A DNA stretch of 64,000 nt from Tubulanus polymorphus (Eukaryota; Nemertea; Palaeonemertea; Tubulaniformes; Tubulanidae): positions 1,159,501 through 1,223,500 of the forward strand of contig NC_134027.1 in assembly GCF_964204645.1 (NCBI RefSeq). The letters are read 5' to 3'. A program made the translations under genes and the position numbers. This document shows positions 12,946-25,990 of the stretch, piece after piece. Position 1 is the first letter of the stretch. Each line of letters starts with the position of its first letter. The notes under the pieces were generated by a model. It did not search any database and was not told where the DNA came from. It saw only the letters and a program-made list of their open reading frames with translations.

Positions 12946-14499
12946 TCTATACATCAGGGGGTGGTTGCAGGTAGAGTGCGTGCTAAGGATACGCAACGAC
13001 TTCCCAAAGCTATAAAATGGAGCTTGAACAAGGCACAGATTTTGCTGCAAATTAAGGTGAGCTGTGGGTATAGTTTAACCGTGTATACAACTGTCGTCTG
13101 TTCAATGATTAAACATTGGTAATAAAATCAATGGTGCTAATAAAACTGTGTAACATATAGCGGGCCTACCACTACCGAGCTTCCGGGTCTCCATCATACA
13201 TATCTTATACATGACTGCAAGTAACATGCAATATCTCCACAATGACCCTGATGTTGGCTTGATTAATTCGGTAGAAACGGCATTGAATATTCGATGAAGC
13301 GCTATGAAAAGATATGTTTGATTTTCCTAATTAGACGCACGATGTCATGCAAACGGACGACATTGTTGGACTAATGCGAACATGTGTCGCGCGATACCGT
13401 CAAGGTCGTCAAACCGAATACGTCCACAGCACGCCGCGTACCCGGAACGATCGTTAGGAGCCTGGGTAAATAATCGATCAAAACAGGAACCGAACAACAT
13501 ATCCATCCCCGGATGACGTTTCAACGATTTTTAATTGAGCTTCGCCGATAACGAATCGGTTTGAAATGCATCGCAAATGACGCCGGCGTGTTCGTGCATT
13601 CATTAAGAAAATTCGACCAGTTTTTTTGTGCATTTCATAAAAAACGTCGTCGCTTATTTAATGCGACTTAACATTCATTCATTCTTAATTAATGGCGATA
13701 AATTGATTTACAAATAAAGTCGAGTCAAAAAAGAAAATTTGCGAAGCTCTTCACGCGATAATAAAGCCGAACCCATCCATACACTTAGTGGCCCCGAGCT
13801 TCGCTCTTTGTTGACGTAGTGGCTAAATTAAATCGGTCCAAATTGAAGATAGCTAATTTCGAGCTAGGCGGCCTCGATGCGGACAATAGCAATTCAGAAA
13901 ACTCGTAATAAACTAATCTCAATATAACGGTTAATTGTGACAACGAGGCTATTATGCCATTAGAAGCTTTTGAAGAGAATCGTCTGCCGTGTGACGTCAT
14001 CGGAGTTTGCGCGGACAATAAAGACGTTAACTCAGATGCGATTCAAGGGGTTTCCAAACCGGAAAGATGAGTATCTTAAATCGTGGACCCCGTAGGCTCT
14101 GTCATAAAAGCCCTATTAACAGCAGGTGGTCATTAAAGACATATGGACGCAATATTGTCTACAGTAAGGAATCGTATAATATCGACGATAGTTCAATGAG
14201 TAAGTGTCGCACCGATAGTTAAGACGGAAATCTTAAAACCCGAGCCGTTAAATCGTAACTTTTGAAAACATTACCGCGAAGCCCTCTTTCTATTGTATCC
14301 TCTTTCTTAAAAGCTATAAGCATATTTAAAAACATATGGAACTAATGGAATTAATGACATATGAATTAAAGTTGAGCGTTCTTGAGTGTAGGCCAGACTA
14401 AGGAGCCGAAAAAGAACTAAATTTCCGATGATTGTGGAAATTTGTCGGAGTCGAAGAATTAAATCCACATAACTTTGGAACTGGATGCAAAAAAGCCCC

Positions 14500-14660
14500 G
14501 AGGTTGTGTGGAATGGGTGCGAGTCGAAAAGGTTCCAAAGTCAAACTAAACCCGCCCAACAGTGTGTGGAACTGGGTCTAGAGTCAAATGAAACCCACAC
14601 TTGTGGAATTGAGTCAAATTTACACGGAATCAGACCCCCTCATTGATCTGACCCTTGGGA
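14500..14660. repeat. GTGGAACTGGGTC-AGAGTCAAA repeats
   Basis: Three diverged units of the GTGGAACTGG...GAGTCAAA...AAACCCACAC pattern, the same family as the array at 20463-20730. Confidence 0.6.
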
Positions 14661-15399
14661 CCATAACCCTTGGGTGGATTTAACTCAATAGCTTCCGGAA
14701 AAAAATAGAACATCTCAATTGATCCGACTTTGTATGGAACAAAGTTTTGCTCATTTCAACACAGATAATGTTACGCAATAAAGTGATGACCGCTGCTGTC
14801 GTTCATTAACACATCAATAATACCACATTTCCAAATCTTCAATTCAAACTGAAGCCGCCGAATTATAACCGCTTCCATTGTTAGAACTCATCTCTTCACG
14901 ACGAAGGCTTAATTCGGCCATTTTAAAAGAAATCACAAAACATTGGTGGAAAGTTTGTAAGTAGTTATTGTGCTTGCACGTTCCGTAACAAAAACGGATA
15001 GTGTTTCGAGGATTTCGCTGCGGGGCCTGTGGCATTCTGAGCTAATCACTCACTACCCGCGGGGTCGACTCGCTGCCGATTGAAATTTATACACATGTCG
15101 TCAAATTAACCCTTTCATTAGAGATTAACCCTTTGTTATCCAGACATTAATGTGTCCAATTCGACGGTTTCGCCCTGTGTGTGTAAGGAAGAATATTGTG
15201 TCATCAGTTGGTTTCTAAATCAACACTTCCTTCTATTGAACTCTCGTGATTTCTGACCGTCGATTCTTTTATTTTCAACTCAATCGTTGATTTAGGATTC
15301 AATTTGTATCTGATTCTTATTTCCTACGAGTCACTTCTATTTGCATTTATTTAACTTCGGATTCAATGTGCGTTTTATTTGATTTCGAACCTATAATAG

Positions 15400-15620
15400 T
15401 TCCACAGTGGGTCTAATCCTGACTCTGCACCCAGGGTCCAGTTTTACAGTTCCGAGTTCAGATTTAATTCTGAGTTAATTCATTGAAAATGAACCAACTT
15501 TAACTCTGAGTTAACTCTTACTCACAACTGTGGAACTGCGTCTAATCTAAGTCTGGACCCACTTCAACAGTTGAATCGTAGGCTTGTTTTAACTCAAGTG
15601 TTCAAAATTCGAATTCCACA
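15400..15620. repeat. Dispersed foldback family (AACTCTGAGTTAACTC / CACAACTGTGGAACTG)
   Basis: ACAGTTCCGAGTTCAGATTT is followed by GAAAATGAACCAACTTTAAC and then TCTTACTCACAACTGTGGAA; the two ends are imperfect inverted repeats. Copies with the same internal GAAAATGAACTGGTTTTAAC segment occur at 17345-17455 and 18535-18690. Confidence 0.65.
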
Positions 15621-16384
15621 AAGCCGTTGAATCCGTTTGAGACAGAGCTATAAAAAGCACCACCTCGAGCCGCGGATTGACGAATATAATACAAGATGGA
15701 AATGTTGCACTTTTTCTGCCGCTTCTACTTCAAAAGTTTATCAAATCGAGAAAACTCCTCATATCCTCAAATAACATTTCGACATATTGAATTAATAAGT
15801 TGATAAGCTTGTTTATACGACCACGCGGGCACCGATTCGTTTTAATACTCTACTGATCTATCGTCGCCTGTAGCCCCGGGGGAGAGGGGATCATTTTATT
15901 AACCCTAGTACCATCTTTCATTATCTAAGATTAACAAAGAATTCTTCAAGAAGGAATCATTTGAACTACTCGGTCGCCGCCGACAGCGATCGAACTGCGC
16001 AGGATTTGTGTCGCGAGAAGACGCTGGAATCCCCCGCGGCGGATTTTCTTCAGATTGCGGCGGTAGAAATGTTAGTTTTTTTCAGACGAACTCAAATAAA
16101 TGTCGATTTCTGGTTGGCTCCGAGCGGTGTTAACACCCGATAGATGAAACTCGGTGTCAGCAGCAAACACAGCCACAACCTTTCAAGAGGAATAGGTTAC
16201 AAGATGGAAAATGAAAATGGAAAGTGAAAAATGAAAGTTAATTTCCGCGGTTACAAAATTCTTCAAAATTTTAATATTCCATTCTGTGTCGTTACAGATA
16301 TTGAATTCTTTATTCGAATAAAACTTGTTTTCCAAGGTTGACTCCAGGATTCGGTGGCACTGAATGTTTGATTGGCCAAAATGA

Positions 16385-16590
16385 GCTTAAACTGGTCGTA
16401 AGCCGTTAGATTGGCAATATCAAGGCGAGTTTAGACTGATTGAGTTTTGAGTTGTTAGATTGGTTTATAGAACCAAGATGAGCTTAGACTAGTCTTAAGT
16501 TTTTAGACTGGATATAGAACCAAAATGGGCTTAGACTGGTCTTAAGTTGTTAGATTGGTTATAGAACTAAAATGAGCTTTAGTATCGATT
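16385..16590. repeat. Tandem repeat of about 65-70 bp (TTAGATTGGTTATAGAAC)
   Basis: Three units carrying GAGCTTAGACTGGTCTTAAG, then TTGTTAGATTGGTTATAGAA. The same unit forms the interior of the element at 21928-22067. Confidence 0.75.
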
Positions 16591-17344
16591 TAGTAACATC
16601 ATTTTTTGAAATCTTTGAATTTTTGTACTCCTGTAGTTTGCCTGAAACAGACTTTTCTATGAAACTGGAACAAAATCACGCAGTTCAATATTAATTATCT
16701 CTCTCTCCCTGAATTCAGATTTCTCGCTTGGATATTATGCGTGGTACAGAATACGAACACTTGGGCAGGTGTTGATCGAAACTAATAAATTCCGTGCCCA
16801 ACGAGGCTTTTAGGGACCATTTGTCAAAACTTCACATTCCACGATATTCATGGGAATTTCACGATCGCATATTATAAAACCTTATTGACGACAATACGCG
16901 AAATGAAATGGAATTGATTCGAAGTCTCCACTTCTTATAGAATCAAAACCTCGAGTTTAAATTGTTAAACCATACGGTCATCGAATCAACGGAATTCACA
17001 TGCAGTCAAATCACGATTTAATACGTGATGATTGCCTTTCCTAAAGTGTTTTCCAAAATGAATTGGTCATTTCGCACAACGCTTGAAATGTCAGTGAAGC
17101 GAACACGGGTGAAATATAGCGGTCCACTTTGGTGTAATTGGTGGGAAGATCAAAGTGTTGTTATTGTGTGTGAAATATTAAAACCCGGGGCTATCGATGT
17201 GTTTAATACTTGAATTAACCTCGTAATTCCGCTGATAATTGGAGTTTATTTCAGATTGTTCTCATTGTCCGTAGAAGATCCGATATCGAAGAAATTTGAA
17301 CCGAAGAAATTTGTGAAAATACACAATTCTATTCTATTCTTCAG

Positions 17345-17455
17345 TTCCAGCACGGTACTGTTGTGAGTTAAGATTTGACTCTTTGAAAATGAACTGGTTT
17401 TAACTCTATAACTCAAGAGTTAACCCTAACTCATAACTGTGGAACTGGCCGTTAG
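17345..17455. repeat. Foldback element, GTTGTGAGTTAA-type ends
   Basis: CTGTTGTGAGTTAAGATTTG at the left and CCTAACTCATAACTGTGGAA at the right are near inverted repeats around GAAAATGAACTGGTTTTAAC. Same family as 15400-15620 and 18535-18690. Confidence 0.65.
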
Positions 17456-18534
17456 TTTGTAGTAGCAGACAAGAGGTTTATAAGATCAATCCATCATTAA
17501 TTTGTTTTATATTCGCAACACGGTCGGTGGCTTGCTGCATGTATATCAATACAAACTGGCGCTGTTCTATAACACCGGATACTTACTAACGTCCTAATAC
17601 TATTTAATACGCCATCAAACACATGTAATGTTTTGCTTTGTCACGACTCACGGGACGGCGGACAATATCGCTGAACCCTTCCCCGCAAACAATATCCCTG
17701 TGTCGGCTCTACAGAATCAGCTTAAAATTAAGTACGCATTTAACATGCGTGCAACGCGTTAATCCCGTGATGAATACCGTTTTAATGACGTTTTTCTCAA
17801 ACATTTCCCGCTCTTATCAGCGACGATTAAAGACATCGACGTTAAATGCAAAACAGTCTCCGCCGATACTACATTCATATACATGTGTTTGCCCGGTGCT
17901 CGGCGTTAAGCCGATAGAAACACTCGCTAAATCGCGACGAGTCTGTCGTTATCATGCTAAATACAGTGACGATATTTCACGCTCGTTTCGTTACTGAACA
18001 AATTAGCAGAATGCGTCTAAAACATTGATTTAATAGGTTTTATGGCCGTTTCGATGTGCGCAATACAAAGGCTTAATTTCGTGCGGCAAAACAGTCGTCG
18101 CCAGGCTGCAGACCGGTGTCTTAAAAATAATGACAAATTGCCCGTTTCGTCGCTTACTGATATGGTGTTAATACCGGCGTGTAGCTAGGAAGCTTTTGTT
18201 TCTACCAATAAGCTTTTTTAAAGTTTTTATCCGCAGGCGCCATGTTTTTGGTTACCACACGCTGGGGCTCGGGCATTGTTGAATATTTTCTCCGTATTTT
18301 CTTTCAAATTAATTATTTTTCTTCATTTCGTTCACATATTTTGATTGAATGAAAATGAAAGCAAAGTTGAAGTTATGACGATTATGTTGTGTAGACTCGT
18401 TTTATTCCCGATACACTTTAGTTTCTACTGCAAATAAACCGTTTACAGTTTCCAGACATGGACATCTATACCACGTCTGATGTAACCAGTTAGCTGCGGT
18501 GACCAGTCAGGGTGTGGTGACTCTATATAACAAG

Positions 18535-18690
18535 CCAGGGCCCAATCCACAGTTGTGAGTTAACATGTGACTCAAGAGTATAAATTCATTAAAATTGAAC
18601 TGGTTTTAACTCAGAGTTACCTCTAACTCACATGATGGAACTAGATCCTGAGTTCAGAGTTAACTCTTACTCATTAAACTGTGGGGGTAT
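18535..18690. repeat. Foldback element copies, CACAGTTGTGAGTTAA-type
   Basis: CCACAGTTGTGAGTTAACAT pairs imperfectly with CTCTAACTCACATGATGGAA, followed by a further partial GAGTTAACTCTTACTCATTA unit. Same family as 17345-17455. Confidence 0.65.
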
Positions 18691-20058
18691 CGGGTTCAGA
18701 GGACATTATCTTGGTCGTCACTGTGAATATGAATAAAGCCATAGCAAAATCGAATTAAAACTTGAGCATTCTATACTGGGCCAGCGCCGGCTACACCATT
18801 CAATTCCTCAGCCCGGTTTGTCAGGTCTATCAATCCTATTCCTTCCACTCCCCTCCCCCGGTGGTTGTCTCATTCTGTTCACACGGAACCGCGCTTTCGC
18901 CGATAATTAATTCGATTTCGGACGAATTTATTTTTTCACCATTATCCACGAGAGCACTGAGCGCTTGATTCGCCCCAAACGAGGTTAACATTCGGGTCAC
19001 TTGACGAGTTGACGTTCCTTTAACAATGTAAGAGGGTGAAATTTAGCGCGACGCCGAACCAAATCTGAGCTTCTCGCTTTTTTCTCTATTCGCGGATGAA
19101 TGCCGAAATTAGCTCGCTTATCAAATTATGAGGCATCACGACACGTTTGGATCTATAGCCTTGATTGTGCTTTGACAACCGGAACTAGGGTTTTACATTC
19201 GATTACAATGTTAAACGCCGCGCGCTCGTAAATAGGTGCAAATTAATTCAAATTTTATAACGCGTTCCATAAAGAGTAGGTATCCGTCGTTGAATTACTT
19301 TGAGTTCGTATTTTGATGTTAATGAAGCCAGATTTGTATTCGCGATAGAAGCTTTCGGCGCTAACAAAAGCCGCGGCCCGAAATTCATTATGGCGATGTA
19401 TCAGTGACTGGGCGCGTACGCTGATAGCGACGTCAGCGAAACAAGCGAGTCTCAATCGAGAAACAGAACGCTTTGTTGTCGGTTAATCCCCCTACAACAC
19501 GGCCGACAATAGCGGCAACACTTTGTGCAAATCGGGTCCTTACAAATAACCGAACACTGATCTAATTTTTAGCTTATCCGCGCGTTCGCGCGTCAATAGC
19601 CATCGTCGCCGTCCTTTTCGCGATGTTTCGGATAAAAAAAAGAAATCCCGCCGAATGAAAATCGACTTTGTGAAAAGAAAAGTAGCTTTCTTTATTCGGG
19701 CGATCGGTTGAAGAGATTCTCGCGCACACCGAGACGCGCTGCGCAGCCTCGGAGCCGGTTATTAGCTCCGGTAACTGATTGAAGGAAAATGATGGATCGG
19801 TCAGAACCGCTCGACGACAAGTCGATCGTAACGCAAACGCGTATTTCAAAAGAAAATAGATAAAAAGGTTTGTTCGCCGGAATTAGTTATAATCCAAATA
19901 AATGAACGAAAAGCTTCCGCGATATTTCGAGTTTAATTCTGTTGAATTTTGTTATTGAAAAGACGATCGTGTTTGACACTGATGGATTTTTGCGCGTTAT
20001 TAACGGATTGAGACAGCATAGCGTTTAATTAAGCAGAAACGGCTTCATTAGAATCCGA

Positions 20059-20460
20059 GAGACCCGAGTCAAGTCGCGCTGGTCGCCGCATCGTCGCGAG
20101 ATGGAGACCCGAGTCAAGTCGCGCTGGTCGCCGCGTCGTCGCGGGATGGAGACCCGAGTCAAGTCGCGCTGGTCGCCGCATCGTCACGGGATGGAGACCC
20201 GAGTCAAGTCGCGCAGGTCGCCTCATCGTCTCGGGGTGGAGACCCGAGTCAAGTCGCGCAGGTCGCCTCATCGTCTCGGGGTGGAGACCCGAGTCAAGTC
20301 GCGCTGGTCGCCGCATCGTCACGGGATGGAGACCCGAGTCAAGTCGCGCAGGTCGCCTCATCGTCTCGGGGTGGAGACCCGAGTCAAGTGGCGCAGGTCG
20401 CCTCATCGTCTCGGGGTGGAGACCCGAGTCAAGTCGCGCTGGTTGCTGCATGAACCCACA
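20059..20460. repeat. 45-bp minisatellite, nine units
   Basis: GAGACCCGAGTCAAGTCGCG recurs at 20059, 20104, 20149, 20194, 20239, 20284, 20329, 20374 and 20419. The unit is GC-rich, unlike its surroundings, and 45 is a multiple of three, so both strands stay open (15-residue repeats METRVKSRWSPHRHG on + and MRRPARLDSGLHPET on -). No splice context or conserved domain supports translation. Confidence 0.95.
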
Positions 20461-20462
20461 CA

Positions 20463-20730
20463 ATGAACCCGCTGTGGAACTGGATCCACTCTCAAAATGA
20501 ATTTATACAACTGTGGAACTTGACCAAGAGTCAAATTAAACCCTCACAACTGTGGAACTACTGGATTCAGAGTCAAATTGAACCCAGACAACTTTGGGAC
20601 TGGATCCAGAGTCAAATTAAACCCACACAACTTCGGGACTGGATCCAGAGTCAAATTAAACCCACACGACTTCGGGACTGGATCCAGAGTCAAATTAAAC
20701 CCACACAACACTGTGGGACTGGGTCCTTGT
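20463..20730. repeat. 39-bp tandem array (GACTGGATCCAGAGTCAAAT)
   Basis: GACTGGATCCAGAGTCAAAT starts at 20598, 20637 and 20676, with diverged units on either side (GTGGAACTGGATCC..., last at about 20717). It directly abuts the 45-bp array. Unit content belongs to the dispersed GTGGAACTGG family, suggesting amplification of one such copy. Confidence 0.9.
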
Positions 20731-21639
20731 TAGCTCCTATAAGTTGTGCTCACCCCTCTGTTTGCTGTGGCGTACTCGACGAGATCTTAAAGAATGACTA
20801 GTGAGGTTGTCTACATGACGCTGGAGGAGTACCCGGATGTTATAAACAGACGGATGCTCGGACACGCAATTCTGAGCCGATCTAATCTCCACGCTTCTAC
20901 GGATAAGATTAAAATTATGCAAATAAGGACAGCAGTTTTCATTGATGTTTCGCTGGAAACATGGGTTAACTTAATTCCATAGAAAATGATGATGCCTACT
21001 TCATGCGTCAACACACGCCGGGCTGATCACCCGGATTTCTCGCTTTAGCAATCCTCTAAAGTGGGTTTAACATATCGTGATAGCTGACGATTTTATTCGA
21101 TCTTTATTCTCCGAGGGAGACTCCGTTCATTCTCCGGGTGTTCATCCCGTAAAGCCGACACACTTGCACTGTCAACTCGAACCGTTTGTTCTCTTGCTCT
21201 GGTTGTAATAGTCACCGATTAACCTTTCTACATTCGCTCTCAATAATAATTGATTTAAATTTGATTGGTTCGTGGCGTCGATTCATGCGGGATTTAAGAG
21301 GTCGCTAGTCTGGGTGGAAAGCGACGAGTCTTTTCAAAAGATGCGCATCCGAATCGCAGAGAGAGAACAAAATGAAAGCGTGGATACGCAGTTCCATCAG
21401 TCAGTGACATGTTAAATATACTCAACCCTGGAGACAAATTCAACTCATTTAAGGGACTTGAACATAAATCTAATGTTAGCTTCACGGACCACGGGATACA
21501 TTAACCCTAATTTCTGGTTGCCTAGGCTGACCTGAGCCAGTTGAAGAAAAAACCGACAATTATGAAAAATAACTAAGAGAGTTTTAATGTTTCGACTCAA
21601 TTATTCTATGAGCCACGCAATAATGATTTGCCCCCAAAT

Positions 21640-21770
21640 TTGGTTCGGGTCTGGTACGACATTTTTGGTCGGGCCAAACTTGCCCCCGGCTAAACAGGCA
21701 CGGGTCCCTGACACCTGAGTGAACAGTTGTTCCGGGCCAAACTAGGCACGGGCCAAAAATGCTCGTGTAA
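21640..21770. repeat. Inverted repeat with GGGCCAAAC / CACGGGCCAAAAATG
   Basis: CATTTTTGGTCGGGCCAAAC at about 21659 is inverted relative to the CGGGCCAAAAATG at about 21747, and AACAGGCACGGGTCC matches sequence near 1700. Confidence 0.45.
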
Positions 21771-21796
21771 TCGCGGCTTATAGTTCTGTAATTCCT

Positions 21797-21926
21797 GGGC
21801 CCAGTTTCACAAAACTGTTAACTCAAATTTTTGGTGTGATTGCTATTAGTTACTTCATGTTTTGAATGGGGACAACAATTCAAACTAAGCCGTTTTAGGC
21901 TAAAACGTTTTCGTGAAACTGGGCCC
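21797..21926. repeat. Complete 130-bp foldback element (GGGCCCAGTTTCAC ends)
   Basis: The left end GGGCCCAGTTTCACAAAA and right end TTTTCGTGAAACTGGGCCC are near-perfect terminal inverted repeats. The interior has no coding capacity. Partial copies occur at 1-36 and 34378-34476. It fits a MITE-like non-autonomous element. Confidence 0.8.
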
Positions 21927-21927
21927 T

Positions 21928-22067
21928 GGGGCCAGTTGCACAGTCGTGACTTAAATCCAAAAGTGATCTTAACTCTTAAGACTGGTCTTAAGTTGTTAGA
22001 TTGGCTATAGAACTAAGTTGGTCTTAGACTGGTCTTTAGTCTAAGCCATGACTATGAAACCGGCCCC
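21928..22067. repeat. Second 140-bp foldback element (GGGGCCAGTTGCAC ends)
   Basis: GGGGCCAGTTGCACAGTCGT at the left and ATGACTATGAAACCGGCCCC at the right are imperfect inverted repeats. The interior carries the CTGGTCTTAAGTTGTTAGAT unit. It lies within two bases of the preceding element. Confidence 0.75.
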
Positions 22068-25000
22068 TGGTCTTCTATAGCGTAGGCCTACACGTACTAC
22101 TACATGTATATGGTAGCTTCCGATTGGACAGCATCTACAGTGGAACTGTACACACGCCATTTATTGATAAATGATCAGGATGATCGAACGTCGTATTGAC
22201 TTTCGATCACGGCTCGATCACGGTTCGATCACGACTCGAGCCGGAGGAGAGAGAGAGTAGTCGTGCCGTGATTTTTGTTTTTCAATCGTTACTTTCTGTA
22301 ATGAGACTCGGTTCTGATGGTTGACGGGTAAATATCGTCTGTTCCCCGAACAAATTAACCGCTTCATCTAACCGTTGAATCGAATTGAATCGCGCAGTCA
22401 CACAGTGAACCGGTCGACCGTATAGCGCAGGTCTGTATAACGTGATGTTTCTATAACGGATACGACGACTCGGGACGGACTTACTCAGAGCATACATAAA
22501 ACAGAGATCAGGGATATTTCATAAGATGACAGGGGCGGATTTAGGGGAACCACAGGGAGCCCTCCCCATCCATAAAAAAGTCCTATCCATACTACGTATG
22601 TTTTTCGCAAGTTCTTTTTGCTGGCCAGTTTGTTTCAGAATCTGTCTATAAATCTCAGAAAATATCAGGGCCGTATTTTGTCCGCCTAGAAATTTTGGAA
22701 ACAATCCCTTCTTGCAAATATTGATTGTCATATCCTATAAACTGCCCTTTTTCGGGCTTCTCTGTCCCCCTAAAATTCAAATGCTAGTTACGGCCCTGAA
22801 AATGATCCCTCTTTTCAAATTTCAGCCCAAAAACCGCTAAAAAGCTTCGAGCCTACGGAGTTTGCTGTTCAGGTATATGTATATATAGAACTAGGTCTCA
22901 AAAGTCGAGCCCCCAGAAAGATACGAGATTAACTTGTCTACTCTCGGGGTTTGGTTCAGTTTTCAGTAATAATTCAATCACTTCGATTTTTCGATCGGTG
23001 TTAAATACTTTTTTTTATAGAACCAATCGGCTTATATAGACTGATCTTATCAATATCATAAAACCTGAATCAGTTGAAGATCACAATATCAGTGATAAAA
23101 CGATATGAGTAAGATTACACAATAAATGAATTGAATGCTGAAAAGTTTATTTAATACGAAACATTTCGGGTGGTTGCAACTACTCCCACACAGGGTTTGT
23201 CTTTCTCGGTAGAATAAAGTTACTTTGACTTTAATAATTTCGTTCAAAAGAAATATATGAATAAAAAGATATAGTCTTATAGATGAAAGTGTTTTTCTTG
23301 GTCTAATATTAATGCGGATGAATCGTATAAAGAAGAACCCAGAGGTTAAGTTGACTTCTTTCCTACGAAGCCAAACAAGTTTCCTCGATGTTCTTGAGTC
23401 TAATAAATAACGATTATAAATAAGGATTTTCTTCTCGGTCTAATAGTAATGAGGATGAATAGACTATACACAGAATGGATAAGATATTATATTGATGGCC
23501 CTAATAATAAAAAGTTGATTATGATCTTGTATAAACGACCCGTAACATCTTGTTCGTGCTTGATTAAGTCAGTTAGAACTAAGCGTACCGTCATCTTTAC
23601 CCGATAATCAATAATGAAAACTGATGCTACGATAACGAACTTATCTATTGATAATATTTCCATGGTTAATGATCTCACTCCATCCTCTCTCTCTCTCTCT
23701 CTCGTCTGGGAATCGACGACGTTCTGTTTAACCAGACCGTGACAAATGAAAAACAACAAGATTGGTGTATTTTCCTATTAATGGTTTTGAAGAAGAGGCA
23801 GCGGTAACGATATAGTTTTACATGCCAGTGATTTGTGTCTTTCTACAGGAAATTCTTTCTACATCTTGCTACAGTTCAGGAGAGACCGACCGGTTGGCCG
23901 ATTGGAAAAGTCACCGGTCACCCTGCAGGTTTCTATAGTCAATTCAGGTGAATTGGTTTGATTTCTGGTGGTAGCAGTCAGTCTTTTACTGCATCATTCC
24001 TGGGTTCATGTAATAGGATCCCGGTGGTAGCAGTCAGTCAGTCTTATCCCAAGGGTCTATTTAGAGATAAAATTAGAATGAATTAAAATCAAATACAGAT
24101 TGAAGATTTGATGCACTTAAACCGAATAGGAATTCAATTATCAAAACCATCGACCATACATAACTATTGGTAAGTGAGATATTTACAGACAGACTACAGC
24201 GATTGAGGGGTCTATATTCGATAGTGGGAAGACACGTGGCGCGTTGAAGTGCCGCCGAGATATCAGACGCACTCATCAACACAAACCCCTAATGCTGATC
24301 TGTTGTTAACATTGGCCCTTACACGCTGAGAATCTCGTCACATGGTCGCGAGAACAAGGATTTAGCGAAGAGATGCTGCCCCGGGCTAGAAACTACACAT
24401 AACACAAACGGCTAATTATTTAAGTCTTTGTCGGAGAAAATCTCACTGCGCAGTCGCCTATAAGACCGTGCCTTTTTGATCGTAAGTTGACTCGGAGCCT
24501 CGGGCGCCACTGACAATTCTGTTTATAACAAAACGTTGTGAACACGGCCTGCGCTATGTTTCGCTGTTTCAAACTCTATCGTTTTGTAAATAACATCGAT
24601 AAATAAAAGTGTGTTTATTTCACCGAATTGAATGAGTGTGTGAATTCATTATAAAATGTTCATTTGAATGTATGTAGTTCTAATGACTCACCGTAGAACA
24701 GGATCCAGTTCTACAATTCTTGGCTAGAATTTCACCAGAGTTTAAGATATTTTAAATGAACTAAATTTAATGCAAAGTCAAACGACGACTGTTGAACTTG
24801 GTCCTGAGTCTTGAGGTTACAAGGTCAGGGTGCTTCAAGACGTTTTACTGAGGCCAATGACAGGTTTAATCAAATTCCCCGAGTTCAAATCAACATCTTT
24901 GTGAACTTGCAATTCAGAAAAAAATGAAATTCTAAATATTTCTTCGTCATTTCTTCAAATCAACTATTTTACATTCATTGAAAATGAGTTTTTCGATCCA

Positions 25001-25944
25001 GAAAATCAAAAAATCGCATCGAAATATTTTTCATTCATAAATCCTAAAAAAACATCAATGCAGAAATCGTGTAGTTCGGCTAATAAAATGGTTAACACGT
25101 AGCTAAAGACAAACAGGGGTAATTCTGGCGTGTTTCCCGCCGGTGTTCTGGGTTCCGCCGTGCGATCATCAGTGAGGAAATATATGTATATCCATGCCGA
25201 ACATATAAATTATACCGCTTACAACAAACACAAACACGATGACAGTTCGGAACCTATTCAAAAATACCGAAATTCAATTAATTATCTGTGTGTTTGAAAA
25301 TGTAATGGATTTTAAACCCTATGACGTTAACAAATGTGCGCCATTGAAGGAAACCGACCGTGGATTAGAGGATTCCAGTGAAATATTTACACGAACTCGT
25401 TGTCAAAATATGAATAATAGCATGTTCGGTTTTGTTAACAATATTGAATGATGACCTGTATAGTGAATTCATCGGTTCGTCAGTCGCGGTCGTGTTTTCA
25501 GTATTAATCTTTATCCACGTCGTTTTAATCCTTTCATTAGTTGAACGTCGAGTTTTTGTTGAAGACATGTTCGGGGAGCGATGCGCATCGTGAAAATACT
25601 AATAATCATTATACATTGAATTACTACGTGTTTTGACTGTAGAAATATCGCTCTATATTTGAACTGTTTTATTATCAGTTTGTTATTACAAATTATACAC
25701 ACAATATTCTGACTATAGCGTATTTGATTAGAGGCTAGTAACACCGGCACGGCTTTAGTCGAAAAGTGGCCCAAATCTTAAGACTGAAACTCATGATAGA
25801 CTTAAGATTGATTTTCATCGGGTCTAGAATATAGCGACTTGAGCAGAGTCAACTGTACCAATATGTCGGTTTAAAATCGACTACATGTATATACAAAAGA
25901 TTAAAAACGAATTCTATTTATTAGAAATTACAATCAAGAGACAC

Positions 25945-25990
25945 GACGTTTCACCTGACGATGATCTCTAGAGATAGAGTCTGAAACGTC
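25945..25990 (+). repeat. Inverted repeat with hammerhead-like core words
   Basis: GACGTTTCA (25945) and TGAAACGTC (to 25990) are inverted repeats enclosing CTGACGA, a small stem (GATCTCT/AGAGTC with one bulge) and GAAAC. CTGANGA and GAAA are the conserved core words of hammerhead ribozymes, which are known in Penelope-like retroelements. Stem I is essentially missing, so it is probably a decayed or coincidental copy. Confidence 0.3.

Larger units (their letters stand above)
8386..20058. other. Non-coding upstream region with scattered repeats
   Basis: No gene supported. The longest open frame here, 149 codons on the minus strand (11163-11612), has no recognisable domain and no splice context. 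A poly-C run lies at about 10480-10492. Repeats are listed separately. Confidence 0.5.
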
